From an uncultured Thermogutta sp. (GTDB taxonomy: Bacteria > Planctomycetota > Planctomycetia > Pirellulales > Thermoguttaceae), in NCBI GenBank assembly GCA_937128505.1, contig CAKZMM010000108.1:37339-101338 (forward strand): 64,000 bases of DNA, given 5' to 3'. The position numbers and the translations under genes were made by a program. Below the pieces are notes generated by a model. The model saw only the letters and a program-made list of their open reading frames with translations. It searched no databases and was not told the DNA's origin. Below are positions 38,266 through 48,900 of the stretch, in pieces. Positions within the stretch are counted from its first letter, which is position 1, and each line of letters starts with the position of its first letter.

Positions 38266-40341
38266 TCAGCCAAACTCGGCCAAAGAGGCCTTCACCTCTT
38301 CCACCACCCGATCGGCCGTGATACCAAAATGCTGGTAGAGTTCCTTGTAAGGGGCCGAAGCACCGAATCCTTGCATTCCCACAAATCGCCCCTTTGTTCC
38401 TAAATACCGATGCCATCCTTGGGCCAGGCCCGCTTCCACTGCCACTCGACAGGTGATCTCCGGCGGAAGAACCCGGTCGCGATACTCCGGCGGCTGCTCT
38501 TCAAAGAGTTCCCAACTCGGCATGCTGACCACGCGCGTGGGGATGCCTTCGGCATGAAGTTTAGTTTGGGCCTCTAAACAAATGTACACCTCGCTACCTG
38601 TACCGATAAGAATCGCTTTTGGGCTCGCCCCGGCCGCCTCCGAAAGGATGTAAGCCCCATACTTCACCCCCTCCGCCGAAGCGAATTGGGTCCGATCCAA
38701 AGTGGGCAAATCCTGACGTGTAAGAATCACAGCTGCCGGTTGCCGCGTACGGGACATCACCACGCGATAGGCCTCCAATACCTCATTGGCGTCCGCCGGC
38801 CGAAGGACAATGAGGTTGGGAATCGCACGAAGAGCCGCCAGGTGCTCCACCGGCTGATGGGTTGGACCATCCTCGCCGACACCGATTGAATCGTGCGTGA
38901 AAATGTAGATGACCGGCAGGCCCATCATCGCGCTGAGTCTTAACGATGGCCGCAAATAATCGCTAAATACTAGAAACGTGCCGGCATAAGGCCGCAGTCC
39001 GCATAGAGCCAACCCATTGGAAATCGCTCCCATCGCATGTTCACGGATACCGTAGTGGAGATTGCGGCCCCGGCGATTTTCGGCACTGAAACTCCCATGG
39101 GCTTCCCCAAACCCCAAAAACGTCTTATTGGAGGGAGCCAAATCGGCCGATCCTCCGAGCATCCACGGAATCCGGCGGGCCACGAGGTTGAGAACCTTGC
39201 CGGAGCTATTTCGCGTTGCAGTCCCCTTCGAATCCGCAGGAAAAGGTACCAGGTCCGCGTCCCAACCTTCCGGCAAATGACGATGAATCATGCGATGGAT
39301 CGCGTCGGCCAGCTCCGGATAAGCCGTCTTGAATCTCTCGAATAATTCGTACCAGGCCTGGCTGAGCCGGGCACCGCGCTGACCAATCCCTGAACGAAAA
39401 TGCTCCACGACCTCGGGCGGCACATGAAACAATGGTTCCACCGGCCAGCCGTAGACCTCTTTGGTTGCCCGAACTTCCTCCGAACCGAGCGGCGCCCCGT
39501 GCGCTTCTGCCGTATTGGCTTTTTTCGGTGCTCCGTACGCAATCACACTTCGGACAATGATCAGCGTCGGGCGATCTTCCGCCAAAAGAAACTCGCGAAA
39601 AGCTTCCCGCAAACTGGCCAGATCATTAACATCGCCCGCTGTAATCACCTTCCAGCCGTACCCTTCAAAACGCCGAGCGACATCTTCGCTGAAAGCTAAA
39701 CGAGCTTCGCCTTCAATAGTGATCCGATTATCGTCATAGATCCAGCACAGATTTCCTAAGCCAAGATGCCCGGCCAGCGATGCCGCCTCCCCACATACCC
39801 CTTCCATGATATCCCCATCGCTCAGTAGGGCATAAACCCGATAGTCGAACAAGGGAAAGCCGTCGCGATTGAAATGCTCTGCCAGGCAAAATCGGGCAAT
39901 GGCCATCCCCACACTGTTGCCCGCGCCTTGACCGAGGGGTCCGGTTGTCGTTTCCACGCCCGTGGTATGACCAAATTCGGGGTGACCCGGGCAGCGGCTT
40001 CCCAACTGGCGAAACCGCCGGATTTGATCCAGCGTGACTGCCAGTTCGTCATCTTCCTGGGCACATTTGCCCCGGCTACGCACCTGAGCCAAATGGAGCA
40101 CAGCATACAGCAGCATCGAGGCATGCCCGCAGGACAGCACAAATCGGTCGCGATTCGGCCAGGTTGGAGCCGCGGGATCATACCGCAAAAACTCATTGAA
40201 AAGCACATAGGCCACCGGAGCCAAAGCCATCGGCGTGCCGGGATGCCCACTTTTGGCCGCCTCCACAGCATCCATGGCCAAAGTCCGAATCGTGTTGATC
40301 GCAAGTTGTTCTATTTGCTCCGTGGAAATCGACGAGGCCAT
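38266..40341 (-). CDS. tkt: Transketolase
   Basis: The 691-residue enzyme transfers two-carbon units between sugar phosphates in the pentose phosphate pathway, using thiamine diphosphate. The N-terminus has SGHPGTPMALAPVAYVLF. The cofactor site is in SDGDIMEGVCGEAASLAGHL, and the Mg-binding WIYDDNRITIEG follows it. The pyrimidine domain has FTHDSIGVGEDGPTHQPVEH. The C-terminal domain ends in the usual LYQHFGITADRV. Full length, no internal break. The start has AAGG and GAGGTGG upstream. No neighbouring carbon-metabolism gene is close enough to form an operon. Confidence 0.97.
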   Translation of the reverse strand: MASSISTEQIEQLAINTIRTLAMDAVEAAKSGHPGTPMALAPVAYVLFNEFLRYDPAAPTWPNRDRFVLSCGHASMLLYAVLHLAQVRSRGKCAQEDDELAVTLDQIRRFRQLGSRCPGHPEFGHTTGVETTTGPLGQGAGNSVGMAIARFCLAEHFNRDGFPLFDYRVYALLSDGDIMEGVCGEAASLAGHLGLGNLCWIYDDNRITIEGEARLAFSEDVARRFEGYGWKVITAGDVNDLASLREAFREFLLAEDRPTLIIVRSVIAYGAPKKANTAEAHGAPLGSEEVRATKEVYGWPVEPLFHVPPEVVEHFRSGIGQRGARLSQAWYELFERFKTAYPELADAIHRMIHRHLPEGWDADLVPFPADSKGTATRNSSGKVLNLVARRIPWMLGGSADLAPSNKTFLGFGEAHGSFSAENRRGRNLHYGIREHAMGAISNGLALCGLRPYAGTFLVFSDYLRPSLRLSAMMGLPVIYIFTHDSIGVGEDGPTHQPVEHLAALRAIPNLIVLRPADANEVLEAYRVVMSRTRQPAAVILTRQDLPTLDRTQFASAEGVKYGAYILSEAAGASPKAILIGTGSEVYICLEAQTKLHAEGIPTRVVSMPSWELFEEQPPEYRDRVLPPEITCRVAVEAGLAQGWHRYLGTKGRFVGMQGFGASAPYKELYQHFGITADRVVEEVKASLAEFG

Positions 40342-41306
40342 ACCTTATTCCACCTCACTCAGAACCGGGCTTAATCAGCACTACCATTCATCATCAACCT
40401 GACGTGGGCGAGGACACCTCAGTTGCCGAAACAAGGCACCCAGCCTGGGAAATCGCTCCCCATCAGAAAATCAATCAATACTGGAAGCAGTAGGATTTGG
40501 ACTATATTGCCACCAGCCAAGAATGTCAACCCGCGGGTTGCCCGTAAGCTGTTCCTGTTTTTCCCCAGGGTGTCAAGGCCCCACCAAAATCGCATGCCGA
40601 TGTTCGGAACCAGGCCTCCGCCATCTGATTCTCTATGGTTCAATACTCGGTGATTGCCGATGGCTCAATGTTCGGTGATTCCAAGGGTGCAATGTTCGCT
40701 GATTCCAAAGGGTCCAATACTTCGGCAAATCAAATTTAGGCAAATCAAGAAGGAAGCTACTGATTCAAACGAGGCGAAACACGAGGGCAGCTAATTTAGC
40801 CCAGCCCAGGAGGGTAAACAAAAAATATGCAATTCGAATCAGCCTGGGACCGTGTGGTGATTTGCAGGTAGCCGACGGAGTCGGCTATGGGATTCCGTCA
40901 CGGCGGGCGCCTGGGTTGCACGTCCAAAGGTCTAGCACAAAGGCATCGTACTTACCCAAGCCACGAGGCCAGCAACGACTGCCTCCAGCTAAGTGCTGGG
41001 GGAGCGGAAAACCGTCCGAATTCTTTTTTCTAGACGGATATCCGGCGGGAAAAGTACCGAGACAAGACCAGATAAGAATGCAAGTCGGGGGGCGACACAA
41101 GCCCACTACGGTCACCCCCCTTTTCCTCCAGCCCTTACGCCAACCCTCGTATGCCGCCCCTTGCGCTACCTTATGCGGTTGCGTACGGTGAACTGACTAA
41201 AGAATTTGATCAGCGGGTACGGTAAAGACAACTTAAGGCTCGAGGGTGAGGTTGGAAAACATTGAGACGATGATCGGCAGCTTCATCGCGGTAGCCCCCT
41301 GGAGAA
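40342..41306. other. Intergenic with 25-bp tandem repeat
   Basis: 965 bp. It holds a four-copy tandem repeat (40636) and a perfect 8-bp inverted repeat TAGCCGAC-GGA-GTCGGCTA at 40869-40887, which has no T-run. I see no gene. Confidence 0.45.
40636..40735. repeat. 24-25-bp tandem repeat, four copies
   Basis: Imperfect copies of GGTTCAATGTTCGGTGATTC have CAAT at 40641, 40666, 40690 and 40715 (steps 25, 24 and 25). The first reads GGTTCAATACTCGGTGATTG and the last GGTCCAATACTTCGGCAAAT. Confidence 0.8.
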
Positions 41307-41392
41307 TAGCCGAGGCGGGATTCGAACCCGCACGGGGTTTTTGACCCCACGGGATTTTAAGTCCCGTGCGTCTACCTTTCCGCCACTCGGCC
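41307..41392 (-). tRNA. tRNA-Leu (anticodon UAA)
   Basis: A class II tRNA. On the minus strand the acceptor stem begins GGCCGAG and closes with CTCGGCT, with a G-U pair at the end. The anticodon loop CTTAAAA sits in the stem CGGGA/TCCCG, giving anticodon UAA. A long variable arm (GGGGT CAAAA ACCCC) and T arm (GCGGG TTCGAAT CCCGC) follow, as expected for leucine. The discriminator is A. No CCA is encoded. Confidence 0.95.
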
Positions 41393-42089
41393 TGGTTATC
41401 TTCGCAGCGATTCGGACAACTATGGCGGCCTTTGTCCTCACCGGTTATTTACAAGGTTTTTGAAGGCTTTGACTGTTTATTTTCGAGTTTACTTTCGAGT
41501 CACTTGGTTGTTCATTTTCGAATAACCGAAAACCCAGCACACGCCCCGGCGTCCGAAGCCGCAAAACGCCACGGGTATCCCGTTTTTTTCCGAGAGGAAA
41601 ACCTTACGATAGTAGACCCTTTACAAGGTTCAAACGAAGCAGGACTACTTTGCTTTTTGCGATTTCTTGTTTCCTCTTTCTTATTTCCTCTTTCCTCACT
41701 ATCACGGCTGGCCGTAACTTAGGGGGTTCTGATCGAAGGTAAACGGGGCATCTCCGAGTGCGGAACTTTTTGCTCAAACAACCGAGCATCCCTATATCGT
41801 ATCACAGTGATCCGGGTTCTCACAGACCATCACCGTTGCAAACATTCGGGAATGCGGACTTGGCCTCATGGAAAACCAGAGGTCCGCCTCGTCTATTTGC
41901 CGCTCAAAATGACGGCAAATAGCACGACCTTTGGACCTCCCGGCTATTCCGCGCAACTAAAACCCACCAAAATTATCTTAGCCGCATCTGCCCTTTAGCT
42001 GTTCACAAAATGCCAGCAATGGGCGGCCCAATTTCGCTTCAAAGCGAGTAACCCACCGTGTTCTGGGATCAACCCCAGGACATTACCCA
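41393..42089. other. Intergenic, nothing seen
   Basis: 697 bp between tRNA-Leu and leuA. No supported gene or repeat. Confidence 0.4.
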
Positions 42090-43652
42090 CTATTCCGCTG
42101 TAGGGGCCGGTTCCGCCTGATTGGCGACGATCCGGTTGATCGCATTAAGGAAGGCCAAAGCACTGGCCTCGACACTGTCGGTGGAAACACCACGTCCTCG
42201 GTAGAGCTCGCCAGCGTGTTCGAGCTGAACCGTCACCTCTCCCAGGGCGTCTTTACCGACGGTAACGCTGTGCACATGGAAATCGCGACACACCACCGGT
42301 AGGCCCGTCAGTTTTTCGATCGCCAAGAACACGGCATCAATCGGTCCGTCACCGGCCGATAACTCCGTTTCAAGTCGCTCCTCACCGCGGCGCAGGGCAA
42401 GGCGCACCCGTGGGGTCCGCCCGGTGCCGGTGCTCACTTCGTAAGATTCCAGCACGAAGGTTTCGGCTACCGTCTGCATTTGATGCTCGATCAAAGCGAT
42501 TAAATCCCCGTCGTAAATTTCCTTCTTCTTATCCGCCAGGCGTTTGAAGTCCTCGAAAAGGATATTGAGCTGCTCCGGCGTGAGGCGGTAGCCCAATTCC
42601 TCAGCACGCGCCGCGAGGGCTGCGCGACCACTGTGTTTGCCCAGCACAAGATCACTTCGGGTGAGCCCGACATCCTCCGGCCGCATAATCTCATAGGTGC
42701 GGGGCTCCTTAAGGACGCCGTCTTGGTGGATACCCGCTTCATGGGCAAACGCGTTCCGCCCAACGATGGCCTTGTTCCGTTGGACTTGAAGTCCTGTGAT
42801 ACCGGCCACCAGGCGGCTTGTGGGAACCAGCCGCTGCGTGACGATCCGCGTATGGGCCCGGTAATAGTCGTGCCGAGTCCGCAGGGCCATCACGACTTCT
42901 TCTAGAGCACAGTTACCGGCGCGCTCTCCGATCCCATTTATCGTGCATTCGACCTGCCCGGCGCCTGCTTCGATCCCCGCAAGACTGTTGGCGAGGGCGA
43001 GCCCTAAATCGTCGTGACAATGCACGCTAATCACGGCCCGATCAATATTCGGCACACGGCGGCGAAGCGTCTCGATCACGTGCCGCATTTGGGCCGGCGT
43101 GGCATAGCCGACAGTATCCGGAATATTGATCGTGGTTGCACCCGCCTCGATGGCGGCTTCGACTACCTGGCACAGAAAATCGATTTCCGTGCGAACTGCA
43201 TCCTCCGGCGAAAATTCGACGTCGGGACAGTAATTCGCAGCACGTCGTACGCCCGCCACGGCGTGATCGATGATTTGTTCCTTAGACATCCGCAGCTTAT
43301 GCTCGCGATGAATGGCGCTGGTGGCCAGAAACACATGAATGCGCGGCGAGAGGGACTCGCAGATCGCCTCCCAGGCCCGGTCGATGTCCTCGTTCCGGCA
43401 TCGGGCAAGAGCACATATGGTCGGACCACGAATGCTCCGGGCAATATCGCGCACCGCTTCAAAATCACCCGGTGATGCGATCGGAAAGCCGGCCTCAATT
43501 ACGTCTACGCCAAGTTGGACCAAGGCCTTGGCCACCTCGAGTTTTTCGGCCGGGTTCATGCTTGCTCCAGGAGATTGCTCGCCGTCGCGGAGCGTCGTGT
43601 CGAAAATAACAATTTGCCTCGATTCCTCAGGGTGCGTTTTTATGTCGGTCAT
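42090..43652 (-). CDS. leuA: 2-isopropylmalate synthase
   Basis: The 520-residue enzyme condenses 2-oxoisovalerate with acetyl-CoA, the first committed step of leucine synthesis. It has the [15 protein letters not shown] signature near residue 19, [17 protein letters not shown], and the metal-binding [20 protein letters not shown] near 215. The C-terminal LeuA dimer/allosteric domain starts after about residue 370. Length and order are typical. The ATG has AAGGAA eight bases upstream. No other leu genes lie beside it; I see no leader peptide or T-box in the 120 bp upstream. Confidence 0.96.
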   Translation of the reverse strand: MTDIKTHPEESRQIVIFDTTLRDGEQSPGASMNPAEKLEVAKALVQLGVDVIEAGFPIASPGDFEAVRDIARSIRGPTICALARCRNEDIDRAWEAICESLSPRIHVFLATSAIHREHKLRMSKEQIIDHAVAGVRRAANYCPDVEFSPEDAVRTEIDFLCQVVEAAIEAGATTINIPDTVGYATPAQMRHVIETLRRRVPNIDRAVISVHCHDDLGLALANSLAGIEAGAGQVECTINGIGERAGNCALEEVVMALRTRHDYYRAHTRIVTQRLVPTSRLVAGITGLQVQRNKAIVGRNAFAHEAGIHQDGVLKEPRTYEIMRPEDVGLTRSDLVLGKHSGRAALAARAEELGYRLTPEQLNILFEDFKRLADKKKEIYDGDLIALIEHQMQTVAETFVLESYEVSTGTGRTPRVRLALRRGEERLETELSAGDGPIDAVFLAIEKLTGLPVVCRDFHVHSVTVGKDALGEVTVQLEHAGELYRGRGVSTDSVEASALAFLNAINRIVANQAEPAPTAE

Positions 43653-44140
43653 TGTGTAGTTCCTTATTGCGAATGGCAGCTTTTTGTCTAAGTGTTTAAT
43701 CCCGATGGAGTTGTTCAGGACCGTTATCGTAACACACCGGCTTAAAAGTTTTGGATCTTGTCGCTTGCGAGTAACGAGCTTTGGCTTTAAGGACTAAGGG
43801 CTCGGCTTAGTCGGTATTCACAAGGGATCGATCAATTTCGTTCCCATGTCAAAGTCGCCCGCTGTTGTCGCACTGAACTAATACCGACTTGGATCCTTTC
43901 ACGTGATGGTGCAGAATTTCTTGCCTGTGATTTTTCGGAAATCGGATTCACCTAGAGCCGAGGTGCCGACCCTTGGTCGGCCTTTGCAACACCAACCAAG
44001 TTCTGGAGGGACGCATCCGCCGGGGCGGCACGGCATAGCGCTGGCCGCCCTTTATGCGGCGCGAAAGCGATTCTTGGCTTTTCGACCATCTTAAACAGCA
44101 GGTCATAAATTCATATTTCGCCAGTTGCGGCGGCCGTCGG

Positions 44141-44202
44141 CGAAACAAATTTGAATTGGGCGAAACAAATTACAGGTTTGAATTGGCCGAAACAAATCAC
44201 AG
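44141..44202. repeat. Short direct repeat, three copies
   Basis: CGAAACAAAT occurs at 44141, 44161 and 44188. Longer flanking matches are TTGAATTGGGCGAAACAAAT and TTGAATTGGCCGAAACAAAT. Confidence 0.75.
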
Positions 44203-44277
44203 GGCAGTGAACCGTTCATCGGACGATCATTTTCCCGACTTGCCACAACCCCGTTAACCTCCCAATTAGCGGCAGCG

Positions 44278-44431
44278 AGCGCTTCCCCACACTCGGATAG
44301 ACACTTTTGTGGCTCGGCAGCTATATGTGTCTCAGGAACTCGCTTCCCCACGCACTCGGAAAGACACCCCTATTTAGGCATAAGCCCCGCGGGCTGTGCG
44401 TCTTCCTTCCCCTTACTCGGATAGACACCCC
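44278..44431. CRISPR. Degenerate CRISPR-like series, 3 units
   Basis: Three copies of a roughly 27-nt element occur: GCGCTTCCCCACACTCGG followed by ATAGACAC; CGCTTCCCCACGCACTCGG followed by AAAGACACC; and CCTTCCCCTTACTCGG followed by ATAGACACC. CTTCCCC starts at 44282, 44343 and 44406; ACTCGG starts at 44291, 44354 and 44415. Steps of 61-63 bp reflect small indels inside the repeat. The 32-34-nt intervals are unrelated. Confidence 0.5.
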
Positions 44432-44490
44432 GCTGGAAAATGCCTGTTGTCTACAAACATACAAATCTTTTTTTAGCCCGAGCTCAACAA

Positions 44491-44534
44491 GGAAAACAAA
44501 AAACCCCAAAGCTCCTTCTTGGGCCTTGGGGTTT
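44491..44534 (-). terminator. Candidate intrinsic terminator (minus strand)
   Basis: On the minus strand AAACCCCAA pairs with TTGGGGTTT across a 16-base loop and is followed by TTTTTTGTTTT. This is the strongest terminator-like structure in the window, yet no conventional minus-strand gene precedes it. It supports a short minus-strand transcript. Confidence 0.6.
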
Positions 44535-44593
44535 GCGTTCAATCGTGCTTTTCGTTTTTTTTCAAATTTCCCGGGAGATTGTCGGCGCAAACC

Positions 44594-44659
44594 CTACGGC
44601 CCGCCACCGCTAAGGCGCAATAACAACAAGCCGAGGATACCGCCGAACATGTTTCCCAT
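44594..44659 (-). CDS. Possible 21-residue hydrophobic peptide gene
   Basis: A minus-strand frame encodes a 21-residue peptide, MGNMFGGILGLLLLRLSGG plus two more residues, then TAG. The core GGILGLLLL is hydrophobic enough to insert in a membrane. A GGAAGG lies about 12 bases upstream of the ATG and an AGG about six bases upstream. A good terminator lies 60 bp downstream on the same strand. I know no family match. It could be a leader, a toxin-like peptide or chance; the downstream terminator is the main reason to list it. Confidence 0.3.
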   Translation of the reverse strand: MGNMFGGILGLLLLRLSGGGP

Positions 44660-45514
44660 TGGAACCTATTACCTTCCGGTTCTACCTTAGTGTCGCTTGC
44701 CTAACTTGCTATTAACTTGAGACTCCTCCCGAATTTTGTCGTTCAGACAATCAGACAATTCCAATCGTACTGCGATTTCTTCGTGTTTTGACCTTAAAGC
44801 GAGGCGTATAAACCGCGCTCCGCTCCAAGTGACTCTTTTCGTAAACTTTACCGCGGCATGAGCTCAAAGACTAACTAACTTAACTTTACCGTCAAGAACA
44901 CCTAAATGATGTTTTTGGATCCTATCAAATTTTTACGCGGAAACTTTTTTTTGACGGGCGGCGAACTAAATCGGGCAGAATGTTAAAAGGATTCTCTGAC
45001 GAAATCAGCTAAAATACTTACTATCTTTCCCAAATCAAGGCCATTTGAATTTAACGGTAGACGAACCGGTAAACCCTAATGGGTTTGCATTAACCACAAA
45101 AATAAGCTTGCGTTGTCCGTAAGTATTCGTAGACGCATGAAGTGTACTTGACACCGAAAAAATTATCGAATTCTCCAAAAAATTGTCAACAAAGATTTCG
45201 GCATTACTCCGTCAAAGCGCTTTAGATTGCGTAAAACGGGTTACGAGGATCCGTATTTGATATACTCGGTCAATTGCTTTGCCGGCTTCTCTGCCGAGCG
45301 TCCCAACTCACGGTGCGCTATTTAGGCAAAATATCATAATATTCACAAAGTTTCAGTAGTTTCAACGACTTTTCAAAACGGGTCGTAAGCACACAGTCCG
45401 CGCCAACTTCGTAGCCCACCTTTCCGTAGCCAGCGGGGGCCGGCCACCGCCGCAGCAATTCAGTTCCGATATTGACCGAAAAAGTTAAGTATCGTAATGT
45501 TTCGGCCGATTGGT

Positions 45515-45722
45515 TCAGTGCCAAATCCCCGTGCCGGGAGCAACGAGATCAAGGTTTATGGAAATCTGCTTCATTTATCCAAATCCCCGTGACCCCGGGA
45601 GGAACGAAGTTTAATCGGGTTATTGATTTACTGAGTTGCAGAAAAGCGCAAAGCTCACAATCAAGGTGGTGGCTTTTCATTTTGCGGTCTTTTCTTGAGA
45701 TTCAAATCCCCGAGGATTTTCT
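45515..45722. CRISPR. Degenerate CRISPR-like series, about 3 units
   Basis: CCAAATCCCCGTG is followed by CCGGGAGCAACGA at 45521-45546 and, with a small insertion, by CCCGGGAGGAACGA at 45579-45607. CCGGGA starts at 45534 and 45595, 61 bp apart. A partial copy, TCAAATCCCCGAGGAT, starts at 45702, which is 123 bp (two periods) after the second. The copy expected between them is not recognisable. Confidence 0.4.
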
Positions 45723-45943
45723 CAAGCGGCCAATATCCCGCTGACAGACGGCACGTTCTTCTCAGAAATGGACCTACTTTTGGTCCCCGACAAATCGCTA
45801 ATAGTACGTGTTCAAAAGGCCCGGCTCCTGATGGTTTGCTGTGCGACTTTTCTTAGCCGGCATGGCTAGGCCGTTGCCCTTGAGGAACTTCACAATTCGC
45901 TTGACTGATCTGCTTTTATAGGTTGTGGAAAGGGACTTCTACG

Positions 45944-48900
45944 ATGGCGATGTGGCATGGAGGCGGCAAATCTTCGGCCAACAGTAAGTGGTTCCATCGC
46001 TCGCTGCAACTGGAGGCACTTGAGCGGCGCGACCTGCTGTCGATCATACCTGGCTTTTACTTTTCAGGCCTCGTAGGTCGGGATAGCCGACTCTACGACC
46101 TGGAAATTGACGAAGACTTCGGGCAACTGTGGGCAGCGCCCGTCGCCGAACTCATTACCCGTGACGGCAACCTCGCTTCGCCGGCCCAAGATTTTGCCGT
46201 TTACCCCGGCTATGCCTACACGGGCTACTGGGACAAACAAGTGCTTGATGTTGCGGATCATCCCACGAATCCTCACAGCCTTCCCGGCGTGTTGCGAAGT
46301 TGGGATGTGAATGCGGTTCTTGAAAATCCCGAAACTGAGGAAGCTGATTTGCTCCGCATCCCGGTGCGGGTAATCGGCGAACTGTACATGGACAATCCGG
46401 CTTATCCTGCGTCGGGACAGCCGAAATTTCTTTCAGTTCGGGCCAATGCGCTGGAGTGGAGTCCAGAACTTCCCGACGGAACTCGCATCCTTTTCGGGGC
46501 CGGATATGCCGGCGTAGCAGGTGAGTCGAGGATCCGGGGGCACTATCTATTCACCGTTGACCATCGGTATGCCAAGGTCAAGCCTGTCGTCGATTTGGGG
46601 GCCTTAAGGGTTGAGTCGGCCGGCGATATTGCCTTCGGCTTGGATGGGAAACTCTATCTAAGTTTAAGGGGTGGAAAACTTCTCGAGGTCGCCCACTGGG
46701 CGACCCCCTCACCGACGGTGGTGGTGCGAACGATCTCCGGTGTCGCAGAAGATTTCGATAGTTTATTCCCGTTCACCACGCAAACTTTGGTCGGCGTTGC
46801 CCGTGACGGAAGTTGGTGCGAGGTCAGCCCCGCAACGGGGCGAATTGTTTCCGGGGGTGAAATAAATCTTTACGAGAGGTTTGGTCCAGAGGGAGAAGAC
46901 AACGAGCTTCATATCGCTATCACGTCGGAGGCACGTGAGTTTCTAGGCGGGGCACTGGCCACTCGAAAGCCGGATGACTTGGGCGTGATTTCCGGCACGG
47001 TGAGCCGGAATTCAGTTCGGCCTTACCTCTTCCAGCGATGGTTTCAATTAGATGCATCTCGCGACGGAACGCTTCGTGTTTGGGCCACCGGTGAAGGAAG
47101 TGGCGACGTGGCATTCCGGCTTTATCAACAGAGAGACGGTGGACCATTGGTTGAAGTGGCGAGCTACACGCCTTGGTCGGGGGACCCCGCGCGCGAATTG
47201 CGCTACGATCGAGTTAAGGCGGATGGGTCCTCCGACTATGAATACTTCGTCCTTGTCGACGGTTTCAGCAACCCTGTGAATCTACGGTTCCAAGTCATTC
47301 CGGGCGGTCCTTGGCCGGATATCCGTCTTGGAGCTCTCGGAGATATGCTTAGTCAAGAGTACTTCGAGATAGGAGTTGCACCGGCTTTAAGCTGGTACGA
47401 AGCTTTGGTACAGGCTGGGCGGATTGATGGTGGGGACACCGGGCTTTTCTCGGGCATTCGCTGGCAAGGTTATGAACACAACTGGGCGACGAATTGGGCC
47501 AATTTATGGAGTGCTCCGTTTAACGGACAACTTAGCGAAGTGCGAAAGTACGCGGCCGGAGGCATTCTTACCCATGTATTTCTATCCCTAGGGACGACTG
47601 ATTACTTCCATTATGCGGACGCCTATCGCGAAATTTACTGGGGGACTTGGACCAAAGGCCAGATCGACGAATTCCATAACGAACAACTGAGCAGTCTCGT
47701 CACGATTTTTGAAAGGCTGCAAAGCACCGCTACGCCCCTGCTTGTCTCAACGGTTATCGATCCGGGCGTCGCGCCCCATATCCAATTAGGGTATCCGGAT
47801 GCCGCAAGACGGGAGCGCGTCACGCAGGCCATTCGGCAATTCAATGAACGATTGATCAATTTGGCGTTTGAGTACGGCGTCCCCGTCGTGGATTCGTTCC
47901 GCTTTTTCAAGGACTTTTTCGGCGAGCATCAATCGCCGGTGCCCGTGCGCTGGATCGGAGGTGTACCCATTTACGCCACCAGCTCGCTCGATCCGCACTC
48001 GGCCTTCACCGTCAACGGAATATGCCCGGGGACTGTCGTAAGTGCCTTGTGGGGTAACGTCATTCTTGAAGGTTTGCGGCTTGCCTTCCATACGACAAGT
48101 GCCCCCTTGCGCGACCGGGAAATCCTCAATTTGGCGGGACTTCTTTCGGAATATGATGCAAACGGTCCCAGCCTGCCCATAGACTATGCCTCTTATATTC
48201 TGCTCCCGCCACTTGTTTCAACGGAGAACGCCATCGCCGGACGAGTGTGGAACGACAGAAATCATGATGGCATTCAAGACCGAGGGGAGCCGGGCTTTGC
48301 CGGAGTTACGCTTCATTTGATCCAGCCGGGTGTGGATAACCAATATGGTACGGAGGACGATCAGGTCCGTGCGACAACCGTCAGTGGTGCGGACGGATTC
48401 TACCGGTTCGAAGCTCTGAGAGATGGTCGCTATTTCGTACGAGTGGAGTTGCCCGCGGGCTACTCTCTCTCGCCTTACCGAGTAGGCGACCAACTCGACC
48501 GGGATAGCGACATCGTACCGATCTTAGGAATCACTCCTCCCATTGAGGTGGAGGGCGGGGAGTTGGTGGAAAGCGTCGATGTGGGGTTAACGAGGCGAGC
48601 TCCGAGTCCTCCCACTGACCTCGGCAGGCTGGAGTATCGGGAATTCCTCTCGCGGGCCCCGCGGAACGAGCAGCTTTATTACCAGTTCAGTAACGCGCGT
48701 GCTGGGCTGGTAAGCGTGGCACTTCAAACCGCAAGTGAGGATGCGGTTCTCATCCTGCTGGATGCCTACGGTCGGCTACTAAATGTTAAACCTGGCTCGG
48801 GTCAACTCGATTATGAAGCACAGCACCCCGGGCAAGTGTTCCAGGTTCTCGCCTGCGGAGTAGGCGGGCCTTCCGATTTGGTGATCGGAAACCTGGTTCA

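Larger units (their letters stand above)
43653..45943. other. Long spacer with three repeat clusters
   Basis: This 2.3-kb spacer before the giant surface protein holds a short direct repeat (44141), two CRISPR-like series (44278 and 45515), a hairpin with T-run (44491-44534), and a possible 21-residue gene (44594-44659). I see no conventional protein gene; a 68-codon minus-strand frame near 45318-45524 has no support. Confidence 0.45.

Noticed and set aside
40869..40887. Perfect 8-bp inverted repeat TAGCCGAC-GGA-GTCGGCTA as a terminator
   Set aside because: No T-run and no gene ending nearby that needs it; not listed as a terminator.
45318..45524. Minus-strand frame of 68 codons before the giant protein gene
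   Set aside because: No recognised motif and no ribosome-binding site; probably chance.
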